Below, in pieces: positions 43,872 to 53,011 of a stretch of DNA of 64,000 bases (the stretch's first letter is position 1; every line of letters starts with the position of its first letter). Under the pieces are notes generated by a model, which worked only from the letters and a program-made list of their open reading frames with translations, was not told the DNA's origin and did not search any database. The stretch comes from Hymenobacter cellulosilyticus (lineage in GTDB: Bacteria; Bacteroidota; Bacteroidia; Cytophagales; Hymenobacteraceae). Location of the stretch: NCBI RefSeq assembly GCF_022919215.1, contig NZ_CP095046.1:868001-932000 (forward strand). The letters run 5' to 3'. The translations under genes and the position numbers were made by a program.

Positions 43872-46800
43872 ATGCCCTTTTCTACCCGATGGCTACGGCC
43901 GGTACTGGCCTTGCTATGTGCAATTGGCACCACCGGAGCACAGGCAGCTTCCAACCCCCGATTTGTTGAAAACAAAAAACAATGGGATACGCCGGTCCGT
44001 TTCCGGGCTGAAGTGCCGGGCGGCAGTGTGTTTCTGACTGCTACCGGCCTCGTATACGATTGGCGCAGTACCGCCGACCTGCTACGCGCCCACGATGCTG
44101 CCGAAGCTACCACTCGCACCCACCAGCCCGCCGCCGATGTGGCGGTACGCGGCCACGCGGTATTCGTTGACTTTGTGGGGGCATCGGCGGCGGCGAAGTC
44201 GGTGGGACAGCAGCAGCTGCCGGCGTACCACAACTACTTTATCGGCAACGACCCCAGCCGCTGGGCCAGCCACGTGTCGCTCTTCGAGGAGGTGCGCTAC
44301 GCCGGCCTGTATCCCGGCACCGATCTGCGGGTGTACGGGACCGAAAATGGCAGCCTAAAATACGACTTCATTGTGCAGCCCGGGGGGCAGCCCGCCGCCA
44401 TTGCGCTCCGCTACCGTGGCACCGATGGGCTACAGCTGCAGCCCGACGGCACTCTGCTGGTGCATACCTCCGTAACCGACGTGGTAGAGCAGCGCCCGTA
44501 TGCGTATCAGCTCGTGCACGGCCAGCGCCGGGCGGTACCTTGCCAGTACCGCCTCACCGACAACACCTTGCGCTATGATTTCCCGCAGGGTTACGACCAT
44601 CAGCAGCCCCTGATAATTGACCCAGTCGTGGTGGCCTGTACCTTCTCGGGCAGCACCGGTGAGGTGTGGGGGGCAGCCACGGGCTATGACAATGCCGGCA
44701 ATATTTATACCGCCGGTTTTGGCCAAAGCAGCGGGTATCCGGTTACGCCGGGGGCCTATCAGGTTTCATCCCGGGGCAGCACCGAAGTGGCGATCAGCAA
44801 GCTGAATCCGACTGGTTCTCAGTTGATGTACGCCACCTATCTGGGGGGTAGTAGCTCGGACGAGGTACGGGCGTTGCGCACCAACAGCGCGGGGGAACTG
44901 TACGTGCTGACCAGCACCAACTCTACCAACTTTCCCTCCACGGCGGGTTGCTACGATGCTTCGGCCAATGGCTCGGTTGATCTGGCCCTAACGCACTTCA
45001 ATGCCACCGGCACGGCTCTGGTAGGGTCAACCTATCTGGGAGGCAGCAGCCAGGATGCGCCGGTTGAGCTGGCTGTAACCAATGCCGGAGCGGTAGTGGT
45101 TGGCACTACGTCTTCGACTAACTTCCCTACCACCGCCGGGGCGTACGACCGGACCTTAGGAGGTACCGACCTGTTTGTGGCCCGCCTGAATGCCTCCATG
45201 ACCACGCTACAATGGAGCACTTTCCTGGGCGGCGCGCAGGGAATTGAAACCAGCACGGCCGTGCAGCTGGAGCCTACCGGCAACGTGCTGGTTACGGGCA
45301 CCACCAATGCTTCCGACTTTCCGGTAACGTCCGGCGCATTGCGCACCACATATGCCACTCCCGGCGACGCGTTCGTGGCTCGTTTGCAGGCTGATGGCGG
45401 GGCCCTGCTCGCTTCCACCTTTTTCGGTTCGTTGAACGCGACCGATGTCATAACGCACGTCGACACCGATGCGGCCGGCAACATAATAGTATGCGGCAAC
45501 ACGTCGGGCACGCTTGCCACCACGCCCGGCGCCCTGACCACGCCGAGTGGGCGGATTTTTATAGCGGGCCTGAACAGTACGCTTACCAAGCAGCAGTTTC
45601 TGGCCAGACCCCTGAACACCTCCTTTCTGACGGTTCAATCGTTTAGGGTAGATGGCTGCGGCAATATTCACCTGGCGGGCCTCGATTCCAATTCGGCCTT
45701 GCCAATCGTGAATCCATTGCCTAATAGCGGTTTGAGTGGGTTTTATACGACGACCCTGAACGCTACTTGCAGCACCCGCTTATTCGGTTCTTACTTTGGC
45801 TTTTCACCCCAACACGTGCACTCCAACTCGCACCGGATTGACGAGCAAGGCCGGCTGTACCAGAGCTTCTGCACGAATAGCCCCTCCCCCACCACGGCCA
45901 CAGCGTATTCTCGCGTTTCGCGTACCGGCGGCGGGCTAGATGTACTAGCACTTAAAATCGACCAGAACACTGGCGCGGGTACTTCGGTGCAGGCTGCCGT
46001 GGCGGCTGTCGATTCGGCGTGCGCACCTGTACAGGTGGCCTTCGTCAACCAGACCGCAGGCAGCACCCGTTTCCGCTGGAATTTTGCCGATGGCTCCGCC
46101 CAGGATACTTCCGCAGCCCCGGTGCACCTGTTTCAGACTCCCGGGACGTACCGGGTGCGGATGGTGGCACTGGGCACCGGCCTGGCATGTTCCCGCAACG
46201 ATACGACCTACGTGACCGTGCGCGTGAAAGCCAAACCAACGGTGACCCTGCCCCGCGACCTGACCCTCTGCCCCGGGAGCTCCCTCACGCTGAATGCCAG
46301 CACTCCCGGCACCACCTACCGCTGGAACACCGGCGCCACTACGGCCAGCATTGTGGTGCGGCAGCCCGGCAAGTACTCGGTAGTGGTCGATAACGGCCGC
46401 TGCTCAGCCCGCGACAGTACCACCATCCGTCTGGGCAATTTGGTGCAGGCGGCCGTGGCGGCTGTCGATTCGGCGTGCGCACCTGTACAGGTGGCCTTCG
46501 TCAACAGGACCGCGGGCAGCACCCGTTTCCGCTGGAATTTTGCCGATGGTTCCGCCCAGGATACCTCCGCAGCCCCGGTGCACCTGTTTCAGACTCCCGG
46601 GACGTACCGGGTGCGGATGGTGGCACTGGGCACCGGCCTGGCGTGTTCCCGCAACGATACGACCTACGTGACCGTGCGCGTGAAAGCCAAACCAACGGTG
46701 ACCCTGCCCCGCGACCTGACCCTTTGCCCCGGAAGTTCCCTCACGCTCAACGCCAGCACCCCCGGCACCACCTACCGCTGGAACACCGGCGCCACCACGG

Positions 46801-47354
46801 CCAGCATTGTGGTGCGGCAGCCCGGCAAGTACTCGGTAGTGGTCGATAACGGCCGCTGCTCAGCCCGCGACAGTACTACCATCCGCCTGGTAGCTTCGCC
46901 TACCATCACCCCCGATACCATCGGCTGCATAGCGGGAAGCGTGGTGCTGACTACCAAAGCTGAGCCGGGCAGCACATACCTGTGGTCGACGCAGGCGACT
47001 ACGCCCAGCATTGTAGCTACCACTTCGGGGCGCTACACGGTACGCATCACGCAGGGCACCTGCGTAGAAGAAAAGGCCGTAACCGTGACGCTGCTGCGAC
47101 CGGTGTTGCCGCCCAACATCATCACCCCCAACGGCGACGGCCTAAATGATGTCTTCAAGCCCTCCAACGCTGCCTTGATAGAGCCTGGTACCCGCCTGCG
47201 CATCTTCAACCGCTGGGGCCGGCAGGTGTATACCACCGACGACTACCGCAACGACTGGGGCCCCGGCCAGCCCGATGGGACGTATTATTATACGCTGGAA
47301 AATCAGCGCTTTTGTACGCCCTACGTCAAAGGCTGGCTGGAAGTAGTGAAGTAA
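43872..47354 (+). CDS. large SBBP/PKD surface protein with gliding-motility C-terminal (CHU_C) domain
   Basis: The 1160-residue exported protein has a signal peptide (ends AQA), an N-terminal domain (RFVENKKQWDTPVRFRAEV, IDPVVVACTFSGSTGE), SBBP repeats (about residues 250-620), and two near-identical tandem modules (about 706-857 and 858-1007). Each module combines a PKD fold (FRWNFADGSAQDT) and an Ig-like fold (LCPGSSLTLNAS). The protein ends in a type B C-terminal domain, LPPNIITPNGDGLNDVFKPS, that directs proteins through the type IX system. No frame break is found in this gene. Likely a surface adhesin-like protein. Confidence 0.85.
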   Translation: MPFSTRWLRPVLALLCAIGTTGAQAASNPRFVENKKQWDTPVRFRAEVPGGSVFLTATGLVYDWRSTADLLRAHDAAEATTRTHQPAADVAVRGHAVFVDFVGASAAAKSVGQQQLPAYHNYFIGNDPSRWASHVSLFEEVRYAGLYPGTDLRVYGTENGSLKYDFIVQPGGQPAAIALRYRGTDGLQLQPDGTLLVHTSVTDVVEQRPYAYQLVHGQRRAVPCQYRLTDNTLRYDFPQGYDHQQPLIIDPVVVACTFSGSTGEVWGAATGYDNAGNIYTAGFGQSSGYPVTPGAYQVSSRGSTEVAISKLNPTGSQLMYATYLGGSSSDEVRALRTNSAGELYVLTSTNSTNFPSTAGCYDASANGSVDLALTHFNATGTALVGSTYLGGSSQDAPVELAVTNAGAVVVGTTSSTNFPTTAGAYDRTLGGTDLFVARLNASMTTLQWSTFLGGAQGIETSTAVQLEPTGNVLVTGTTNASDFPVTSGALRTTYATPGDAFVARLQADGGALLASTFFGSLNATDVITHVDTDAAGNIIVCGNTSGTLATTPGALTTPSGRIFIAGLNSTLTKQQFLARPLNTSFLTVQSFRVDGCGNIHLAGLDSNSALPIVNPLPNSGLSGFYTTTLNATCSTRLFGSYFGFSPQHVHSNSHRIDEQGRLYQSFCTNSPSPTTATAYSRVSRTGGGLDVLALKIDQNTGAGTSVQAAVAAVDSACAPVQVAFVNQTAGSTRFRWNFADGSAQDTSAAPVHLFQTPGTYRVRMVALGTGLACSRNDTTYVTVRVKAKPTVTLPRDLTLCPGSSLTLNASTPGTTYRWNTGATTASIVVRQPGKYSVVVDNGRCSARDSTTIRLGNLVQAAVAAVDSACAPVQVAFVNRTAGSTRFRWNFADGSAQDTSAAPVHLFQTPGTYRVRMVALGTGLACSRNDTTYVTVRVKAKPTVTLPRDLTLCPGSSLTLNASTPGTTYRWNTGATTASIVVRQPGKYSVVVDNGRCSARDSTTIRLVASPTITPDTIGCIAGSVVLTTKAEPGSTYLWSTQATTPSIVATTSGRYTVRITQGTCVEEKAVTVTLLRPVLPPNIITPNGDGLNDVFKPSNAALIEPGTRLRIFNRWGRQVYTTDDYRNDWGPGQPDGTYYYTLENQRFCTPYVKGWLEVVK
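45987..46896 (+). repeat. 456-bp tandem duplication inside the surface-protein gene
   Basis: Bases 45987-46442 repeat at 46443 onward with a period of exactly 456 (152 codons). The two protein copies differ at a single residue (Gln versus Arg in FVNxTAGS) as far as I can read. This indicates a recent in-frame duplication of a PKD plus Ig-like unit. Confidence 0.85.
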
Positions 47355-47478
47355 GCGGAAGGCGTGGCGTCTTCCGCCGGCCTTCCGTACTTTCGCAACA
47401 GCTAAGGCCTGCCATTCGGTGGACGAGCTGCTTCCAACCAGGCTTTAATAACCAGCAACCAACAACTTTCCTTCCCAC

Positions 47479-48880
47479 ATGCAATTCCGCACCGAGAAAG
47501 ACACCATGGGCACCGTGCAGGTGCCGGCCGACGCCTACTGGGGCGCCCAGACTCAGCGCTCTATCGAGAACTTCCAGATTGCGCAGGATATCAACCGCAT
47601 GCCCAAGGAAATCATCCGGGCGTTTGCCATTCTGAAGAAGGCTGCGGCCCTCACCAACCGCGACGCGGGCGTGTTGACCGCCGAAAAAGCGGAGCTGATT
47701 GGGAAAGTGTGCGACGAAATTCTGGCTGGCGAGCTGGCCGACGCCTTCCCGCTGGTGGTGTGGCAAACCGGCTCGGGCACGCAGTCGAACATGAACATGA
47801 ACGAGGTCATTGCCTACCGTGGCCACGTGCTGCAGGGCGGCAGCCTCGCCGACGAGAAGAAGGTGCTGGCCCGAACGACGACGTGAATAAGTCGCAGTCG
47901 TCGAACGACACCTTCCCGACGGCCATGCACATTGCCGCCTACCAGACGCTGGTGGAGGTAACCATCCCGGGCATTACCAAGCTGCGCGACACGCTGAAGC
48001 GCAAGTCGGAGGAGTTTATGCACATCGTCAAGATTGGCCGGACTCACCTCATGGACGCCACCCCGCTGACCGTAGGCCAGGAGTTTTCGGGCTATGCTTC
48101 CCAGCTCGACCACGGCCTGCGCGCTATCAACAACACCCTGGCTCACCTTTCGGAGCTGGCCCTGGGCGGCACCGCCGTGGGTACGGGCATCAACACGCCT
48201 CCTGGCTATTCCGAGGCCGTGGCCAAGCACATTGCCGACCTGACCGGCCTGCCCTTCATCACGGCCGAAAACAAGTTTGAGGCTCTGGCCGCCCACGACG
48301 CCATTGTGGAAGCCCACGGCGCTTTGAAAACCGTGGCTGCTTCGCTGATGAAGATTGCCAATGACATCCGCCTGCTGGCTTCGGGCCCCGCGCCGGCATC
48401 GGTGAGCTGTTCATTCCCGACAACGAGCCCGGCTCCAGCATCATGCCCGGCAAGGTAAACCCTACCCAGAGCGAGGCCATGACCATGGTAGCGGCGCAGG
48501 TAATGGGCAACGACGTAGCCATCAACATCGGCGGCATGAACGGCCACTTCGAGCTGAACGTCTTCAAGCCGGTTATGATTTACAACTTCCTGCACTCGGC
48601 CCGCCTCATCGGCGACGTGTGCGTGTCGTTCAATGACCGGTGCGCCGAGGGTATTCGCCCGCTGGAAGAAAACATCAAGAAGCACGTCGATTCGTCCTTG
48701 ATGCTGGTCACGGCCCTGAACCCCCACATCGGCTATTACAAAGCCGCCGAAATTGCCCAGACGGCCCACAAAAACGGCTCGACGCTGAAGGAAACGGCTT
48801 TGCAGCTCGGCTACCTCACCGAGGAGCAATTCAACGAGTGGCTGAAGCCCGAGGACATGGTTGGCGAGATTAAGAAGTAG
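47479..48880 (+). CDS. fumC: class II fumarate hydratase; two frame breaks
   Basis: FumC hydrates fumarate to malate in the TCA cycle. The corrected 467-residue protein opens [20 protein letters not shown], contains [60 protein letters not shown] and the signature [13 protein letters not shown]. The frame fails at 47870-47872 and at 48386-48389. One C at each gives [12 protein letters not shown] and [18 protein letters not shown], and the corrected length is a whole number of codons. A TACTTTCG promoter-like box is at 47388-47395. Class II, tetrameric, iron-free. Confidence 0.95.
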
Positions 48881-48907
48881 TTTTCTTAATCTGACAATCT
48901 ATCAATC

Positions 48908-49015
48908 GTCTGTCATCCTGAGCAAAGCGAAGGACCTTCTAGGATAAGAACGATACTCGTAACAACGATTCGTTCTAACGTAATAAGGTCCTTCGCAAGC
49001 TCAGGATGACAGACG
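48908..49015. repeat. intergenic palindromic element, family copy 6
   Basis: CGTCTGTCATCCTGAGC (48908-48924) and GCTCAGGATGACAGACG (48999-49015) are inverted, with GCGAAGGACCTT and AAGGTCCTTCGC next to them. The loop is AT-rich with AGAACG/CGTTCT pairing. It lies between fumC and the GNAT gene. Confidence 0.8.
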
Positions 49016-49041
49016 ATTTTGGTTCTGCTTATTCCCACCTC

Positions 49042-49638
49042 ATGGACTGTTCCCGCTGCATCACGCTCGAAAACTCCCGCGTCCGGCTGCGGCCGTTGGA
49101 GTGTTCCGACTTTGAAGACCTGAAAGCCGTCATCTTCGACGACGAAATCTGGCGCTTTACCACCATACCCAACCCTAGCGACGCCGTGGGCCTGGCGGCT
49201 TACCTTACCCAGGCCGTGCAGGACCGGGAAAACCACCGCCGCTACCCCTTCGCCATCATCGATCGGCAGACGGGGCGGGTGGTGGGCAGCACCAGCTACG
49301 GCAGCTTTGCCTTGCCCGAAAAGCGGCTGGAAATCGGCTGGACGTGGATTGGTCGGGATTATCAGCGTACGGGCCTCAACCGCGCCGCCAAACACCTCTT
49401 GCTCAAATACGCCTTTGGGGAACTGGGCTGCGAGCGGGTGGAGCTGAAAACCGATGCCCGCAACTGGAAGTCGCGGGAGGCTATGCGCCGCATGGGTGCC
49501 ACCGAGGAAGGCGTGTTGCGCAGCCACATGTTTACCCAGGGCGGGCAGCGCCGCGACTCGGTCTATTTTAGTATCCTGAAACCGGAATGGGACCAGCTAC
49601 GGCTCACCGTGTTCCGTGAATTCGACGCCCGTGGCTGA
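49042..49638 (+). CDS. GNAT-family acetyltransferase (RimJ/RimL type)
   Basis: From ATG 49042 the 198-residue protein opens CSRCITLENSRVRLRPLECS, has EIGWTWIGRDYQRTGLNRAA as the acetyl-CoA loop region and ends KTDARNWKSREAMRRMGATE with an HMFTQGGQRRDSVYFSIL tail. This is the RimJ/RimL-type layout. An upstream in-frame start at 49006 lies inside the palindrome and is rejected. The stop overlaps the next gene. Confidence 0.85.
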   Translation: MDCSRCITLENSRVRLRPLECSDFEDLKAVIFDDEIWRFTTIPNPSDAVGLAAYLTQAVQDRENHRRYPFAIIDRQTGRVVGSTSYGSFALPEKRLEIGWTWIGRDYQRTGLNRAAKHLLLKYAFGELGCERVELKTDARNWKSREAMRRMGATEEGVLRSHMFTQGGQRRDSVYFSILKPEWDQLRLTVFREFDARG

Positions 49639-50013
49639 GCCCCAGGACAGCCTGCTACGCCGCCGCATAGCCAGCTTCGGGCACGCCTTTCGGGGGTGGC
49701 TTCGGCCTTGCGCTCAGAAGTACACCTGCGCTTTCACGCTCTGGCTACGGTCATTGTTATTGGTTTGGGCTTCTACTTCCGAATTTCCGGCCTAGAATGG
49801 GCCCTAGTGGCGTTAGCCGTGGGCTCGGTCTGGTCGGCGGAGCTGGTCAATACCGCCATCGAGGCCGTTGTCGACCTCGTGTCGCCGGAGTACCACCTGC
49901 TGGCGGGCAAGGCCAAGGATGTAGCCGCCGGGGCGGTACTCGTGACGGCTGGTGCCGCGCTCGTAGTGGGGCTGCTCGTGTTTGGCCCCCGGGTATGGGC
50001 CTTGCTGGGCTAA
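49631..50013 (+). CDS. dgkA: diacylglycerol kinase (DgkA family); frame break near 49694
   Basis: DgkA-type kinases phosphorylate diacylglycerol or undecaprenol at the inner membrane. The corrected 127-residue protein starts at GTG 49631 (overlapping the preceding stop), then FGHAFRGVASALRSEVHLRF and three membrane helices. It contains the signature AELVNTAIEAVVDLVSPEYH and AKDVAAGAVLVTAG. Frame one fails after AFRG; one G in 49692-49696 restores it. In gram-positive-like relatives the enzyme acts on undecaprenol. Confidence 0.88.
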
Positions 50014-50073
50014 GGCGGCAACCTCCCGGTTTAGTGTGCGTTCATTACATTCGCGCCCTCTAATCCTGTTGTC

Positions 50074-50541
50074 ATGCGTTTATTCCTGTCCCTTGCCGTT
50101 TCTTCTCTGGCTATCTGGCTGAGTACAGCCTGTGGCCGCGGCGTAGCCGTGAACACGCCTACCGACCCGCCCGTGAGCGGCAATGTAAACGGAAACGATA
50201 CGCCAAACCCGACCAGCACCAACACCACCGACCTGCGGGCCTCTGCCACGGCGGCCTTCGACACTACCGCCCGTCCCAAGTGGCTGGCCGACCGGATTCA
50301 GGCGCACCTGGCCGAGCCCAAAGCCAACCCAGGCGTCCAGATTTCGCGCTACACCTATAAAGGCCAAGTAGTGTACTATGAAACCCTGGGCTGCTGCGAC
50401 CAGTTCTCTAATGTGTACAACGCTAAGGGTAAGCTTATTTGCCACCCCGACGGGGGCCTGACCGGCAAAGGAGACGGACAGTGCCCTGACTTTGATAAAA
50501 ACAAAACCGGTGAAAGCCTGGTTTGGCGAGACCCGCGCTAA
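50074..50541 (+). CDS. DUF6970-like lipoprotein
   Basis: The 155-residue protein has a lipobox (IWLSTACGRG), a Thr/Asn/Pro-rich linker and a folded C-terminus: WLADRIQAHLAEPKANPGVQ, SRYTYKGQVVYYETLGCCDQ and ICHPDGGLTGKGDGQCPDF. The last blocks match the small Cys-rich domain known as DUF6970, with several Cys that may form disulphides. Function unknown. It is next to dgkA on the same strand with a 60-base gap. Confidence 0.65.
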   Translation: MRLFLSLAVSSLAIWLSTACGRGVAVNTPTDPPVSGNVNGNDTPNPTSTNTTDLRASATAAFDTTARPKWLADRIQAHLAEPKANPGVQISRYTYKGQVVYYETLGCCDQFSNVYNAKGKLICHPDGGLTGKGDGQCPDFDKNKTGESLVWRDPR

Positions 50542-50600
50542 GGGCCAAACGGACCGGCGTAGCCGCCTTTTTCCGCCATTGCATTCAATTCTTTACCATC

Positions 50601-51097
50601 ATGATTAACACCAACGAAAAGCTGGGGCCTACAACGTGTGGGCTAACGAAACCCTGCTGCGCCACCTCGACGGATTAGTAGCCGCGGGTCAGGAAATTCC
50701 GGCCGTTTGCCTGCGCCTGTTTAGCCACGTGCTCAATGCTCAGGCCATCTGGATTGCCCGCCTCTCGGACACGAAAAGCCCGGTGAAAGTATGGCAGGAG
50801 CATGATCTGGCCGGCTTGCACCAGCTGCACGCCCAAACCTCGGAGCATTTGCACCAGCTCATCAGCAGCGCCGACGAGGCCGAGCTGAGCCGCCTGATTT
50901 CGTACACCAACTCGGTGGGCGACGCCTACACCAGCCAAGTGTCGGACATCTTTACCCACGTGCCGGTGCACGCCAACTACCACCGGGCTCAGGTAGCCAC
51001 CCGCCTGCGCGAAAACGGCCTGGAACCCATCAACACCGACTTCATTACCTACTGCCGGGAGCTGTCGGCGGCCGGCAAGGAGCAGGTAAGCCTGTAG
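50601..51097 (+). CDS. DinB-family protein; frame break near 50625
   Basis: DinB-like proteins are four-helix bundles that often bind a divalent metal and may act as thiol-dependent transferases. The corrected 165-residue protein starts MINTNEKLGAYNVWANETLL and includes LFSHVLNAQAIWIARL, EHLHQLISSADEAELSRLIS and FTHVPVHANYHRAQVATRLR. The three His residues of the SHV, THV and YHR parts can form the metal site. One G in 50624-50627 repairs the frame near the start. A terminator follows at 51123. Confidence 0.85.
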
Positions 51098-51122
51098 ATT
51101 ACCTGACCCACACCGGATACAT

Positions 51123-51154
51123 AGCCCTTTGGTCGTCAAACCGAAGGGCTTTTT
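51123..51154 (+). terminator. intrinsic terminator of the DinB gene
   Basis: AGCCCTTTGGT pairs with ACCGAAGGGCT (11 pairs, one G-U) followed by Ts, between the DinB and thioredoxin genes. Confidence 0.75.
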
Positions 51155-51191
51155 GTTGGTTATACGCCATTCCCTTCTCCCTCTTTTTGAT

Positions 51192-51800
51192 ATGGCAACT
51201 CCCGTCTTAACGCCTGAGCGCCTGGCCGCCAGCTACTCCTACACCGCCTACCGCCACCTGATTGACGAGCTGCAGGCCGAGGGCAAAACCACTGGTCCGC
51301 AGCAGAGCGAGTTGCTGACCAACTACACCCGGCTGAACGTGCAGCGCATGAGCCGCATCGACAAAACCATTCAGCTGCTGCCCGAGCTGCGGGCGGCCGT
51401 AGCGGCCCTACCCCGGCGCTATGCCTGGCTGATTATCACCGAAGGCTGGTGCGGCGACGCGGCCCAGATTGTGCCCACGCTGGAAGCCGTGGCCCAGGCC
51501 TCGGGCGGCCACATCACGACCCACTACGTACTGCGCGACGAAAACCTGGACCTGATAGACCAGTACCTAACCAACGGGGGCCGCTCTATCCCGAAGCTCG
51601 TGGTGCTCGACGCCGAGACGCTGACGGAAGCAGCCAGTTGGGGACCTCGCCCGGAGCCAGCTCAGCACATGTTTCTGGAGCTAAAAAGTCAGAATCTGCC
51701 CTTTGAGGAGTTCAGCACCCAGCTCCATGCCTGGTACGCCAAAGACAAGACCCAAAGCACCCAGCAGGAGATTCTGCAGTTGGTGCAAGGATTGGCCTAA
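51192..51800 (+). CDS. thioredoxin-fold protein
   Basis: The 202-residue cytosolic protein has a thioredoxin-type core (about residues 70-180): WLIITEGWCGDAAQIVPTLE and GRSIPKLVVLDAETLTEAAS. The active-site segment is WCGDAAQ instead of WCxxC, so it keeps only one Cys and may not be a classical redox enzyme. Related conserved hypotheticals in Bacteroidota carry the same GWCGDAAQ motif. ATG 51192 gives the expected start. A terminator follows. Confidence 0.8.
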   Translation: MATPVLTPERLAASYSYTAYRHLIDELQAEGKTTGPQQSELLTNYTRLNVQRMSRIDKTIQLLPELRAAVAALPRRYAWLIITEGWCGDAAQIVPTLEAVAQASGGHITTHYVLRDENLDLIDQYLTNGGRSIPKLVVLDAETLTEAASWGPRPEPAQHMFLELKSQNLPFEEFSTQLHAWYAKDKTQSTQQEILQLVQGLA

Positions 51801-51819
51801 GCTTGGCCGACGCCAATAA

Positions 51820-51854
51820 AAAATCCCCTCAGTGACTGACTGAGGGGCTTTTTT
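51820..51854. terminator. bidirectional terminator
   Basis: CCCCTCAGT pairs with ACTGAGGGG, flanked by A and T runs. It sits between the convergent thioredoxin-like and DUF4382 genes. Confidence 0.85.
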
Positions 51855-51900
51855 GTTTAACAACAAGCACAGAAAACTCCGCGCTAGGCTGAAACCAGAC

Positions 51901-52743
51901 TTAGTTAACCAGGCTTACGCTCGGCACGTTGGTTTGCTGATTGTTGACCACCACAATGCCGGTACGGGTGGCTGGGCGGTAAGCGGGCTGATTGGCCGGG
52001 GCCGTGGTGGAGGGGAAATACTCCAGGCGGTACGTACCCGAGGGCAGGCTCTGCAGGCGGTAGGCGCCGGTAGCATCGGCGGAGGTGCTGAACGTGTCGG
52101 CGGGCGTGAGCGACGAGCGGATGGCCAGGACCTGGGGCAGGGCCGCGGCGGGCGTAACCTGCCCGTAGATGCCACCGGCAATTTCCTGGGCTACCAGGCG
52201 CACTACGGGCTTGAGCAGGTAACGCTCCTTCTTGTCGTTGCCGGGCTTCCAGTTGCCACGCTCCACAATGGACTTAGCCACGTCGAAGTCGAGCAGGAGT
52301 TGGTAGGTTTCACTTGCCCGGAGCGTTACTTTGTCCAGCTTCAGCTTCACGCCCGAAGTCTGGCCGCTGGGAGTTTTGAGCGTGTAGGTTTCTCCGTCGC
52401 GGGTAGTTACGGTGTTGTTGGGGCCCAGAATCAGGCGAATTTCCTTCAGGTCGCCGGGAGCAAAGTCGGTGCTGACCAGCAGGGCCGAGCGGCCGTTGAC
52501 GTAATCCAGGATATTGAGGGCCTGGGGCGTGAAAGCCAGCCGTTCCCAGCCGGTGGGGTCAGCTTCGTCCTTGAGGTGAACCTCAATCTGCTGCACATCC
52601 AGGTTCACGCGGCTGAAGTCGCCGGGAGCATCGGTGAGGCGCACCTCGAGCTTGGCCTGATTTTGCGCGTCGTTGTCTTTAGAACAGCCCGCAAAAGCCA
52701 GGCTGGCCAGGGCGGCTACGGAGAGGAGTTGGGGAAACTTCAT
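51901..52743 (-). CDS. DUF4382-domain lipoprotein
   Basis: The 280-residue product starts MKFPQLLSVAALASLAFAGC (lipobox Cys20). The DUF4382 domain (residues about 30-180) shows LEVRLTDAPGDFSRVNLDVQ and NILDYVNGRSALLVSTDFAP. A carboxypeptidase-regulatory-like beta-sandwich follows, with TGAYRLQSLPSGTYRLEYFP. It is a surface or periplasmic lipoprotein. The start is the ATG at 52743; longer frames in front lack support. Confidence 0.85.
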   Translation of the reverse strand: MKFPQLLSVAALASLAFAGCSKDNDAQNQAKLEVRLTDAPGDFSRVNLDVQQIEVHLKDEADPTGWERLAFTPQALNILDYVNGRSALLVSTDFAPGDLKEIRLILGPNNTVTTRDGETYTLKTPSGQTSGVKLKLDKVTLRASETYQLLLDFDVAKSIVERGNWKPGNDKKERYLLKPVVRLVAQEIAGGIYGQVTPAAALPQVLAIRSSLTPADTFSTSADATGAYRLQSLPSGTYRLEYFPSTTAPANQPAYRPATRTGIVVVNNQQTNVPSVSLVN

Positions 52744-52951
52744 AACGGAGGTAGGTAAGAGTGGGAAGAGCAAAGTGGTGGGCTTGCAGGCAAACTCAAC
52801 AACTTCGTTTCTGACAAGAACCGGTCCGTTTTTATGCAAAACGCCTTGCTAATCTTCTATATTCATTAAAAAAGTTCTATAAAATTCCAGATATCAAGCT
52901 CTTCTGCTCAGTAGCGGTACTCACCATGAGCTTCTCCCAATTGGGTCAAGC

Positions 52952-52986
52952 AAAAGCCCCGGCCTTGAGCAAGACCGGGGCTTTTG
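52952..52986. terminator. bidirectional terminator
   Basis: AAAAGCCCCGG pairs with CCGGGGCTTTT. It lies just before the stop of the AsmA-like gene (minus strand) and can end it. Confidence 0.85.
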
Positions 52987-53011
52987 TAAGGATGATAAAG
53001 GAACAAGCTGC

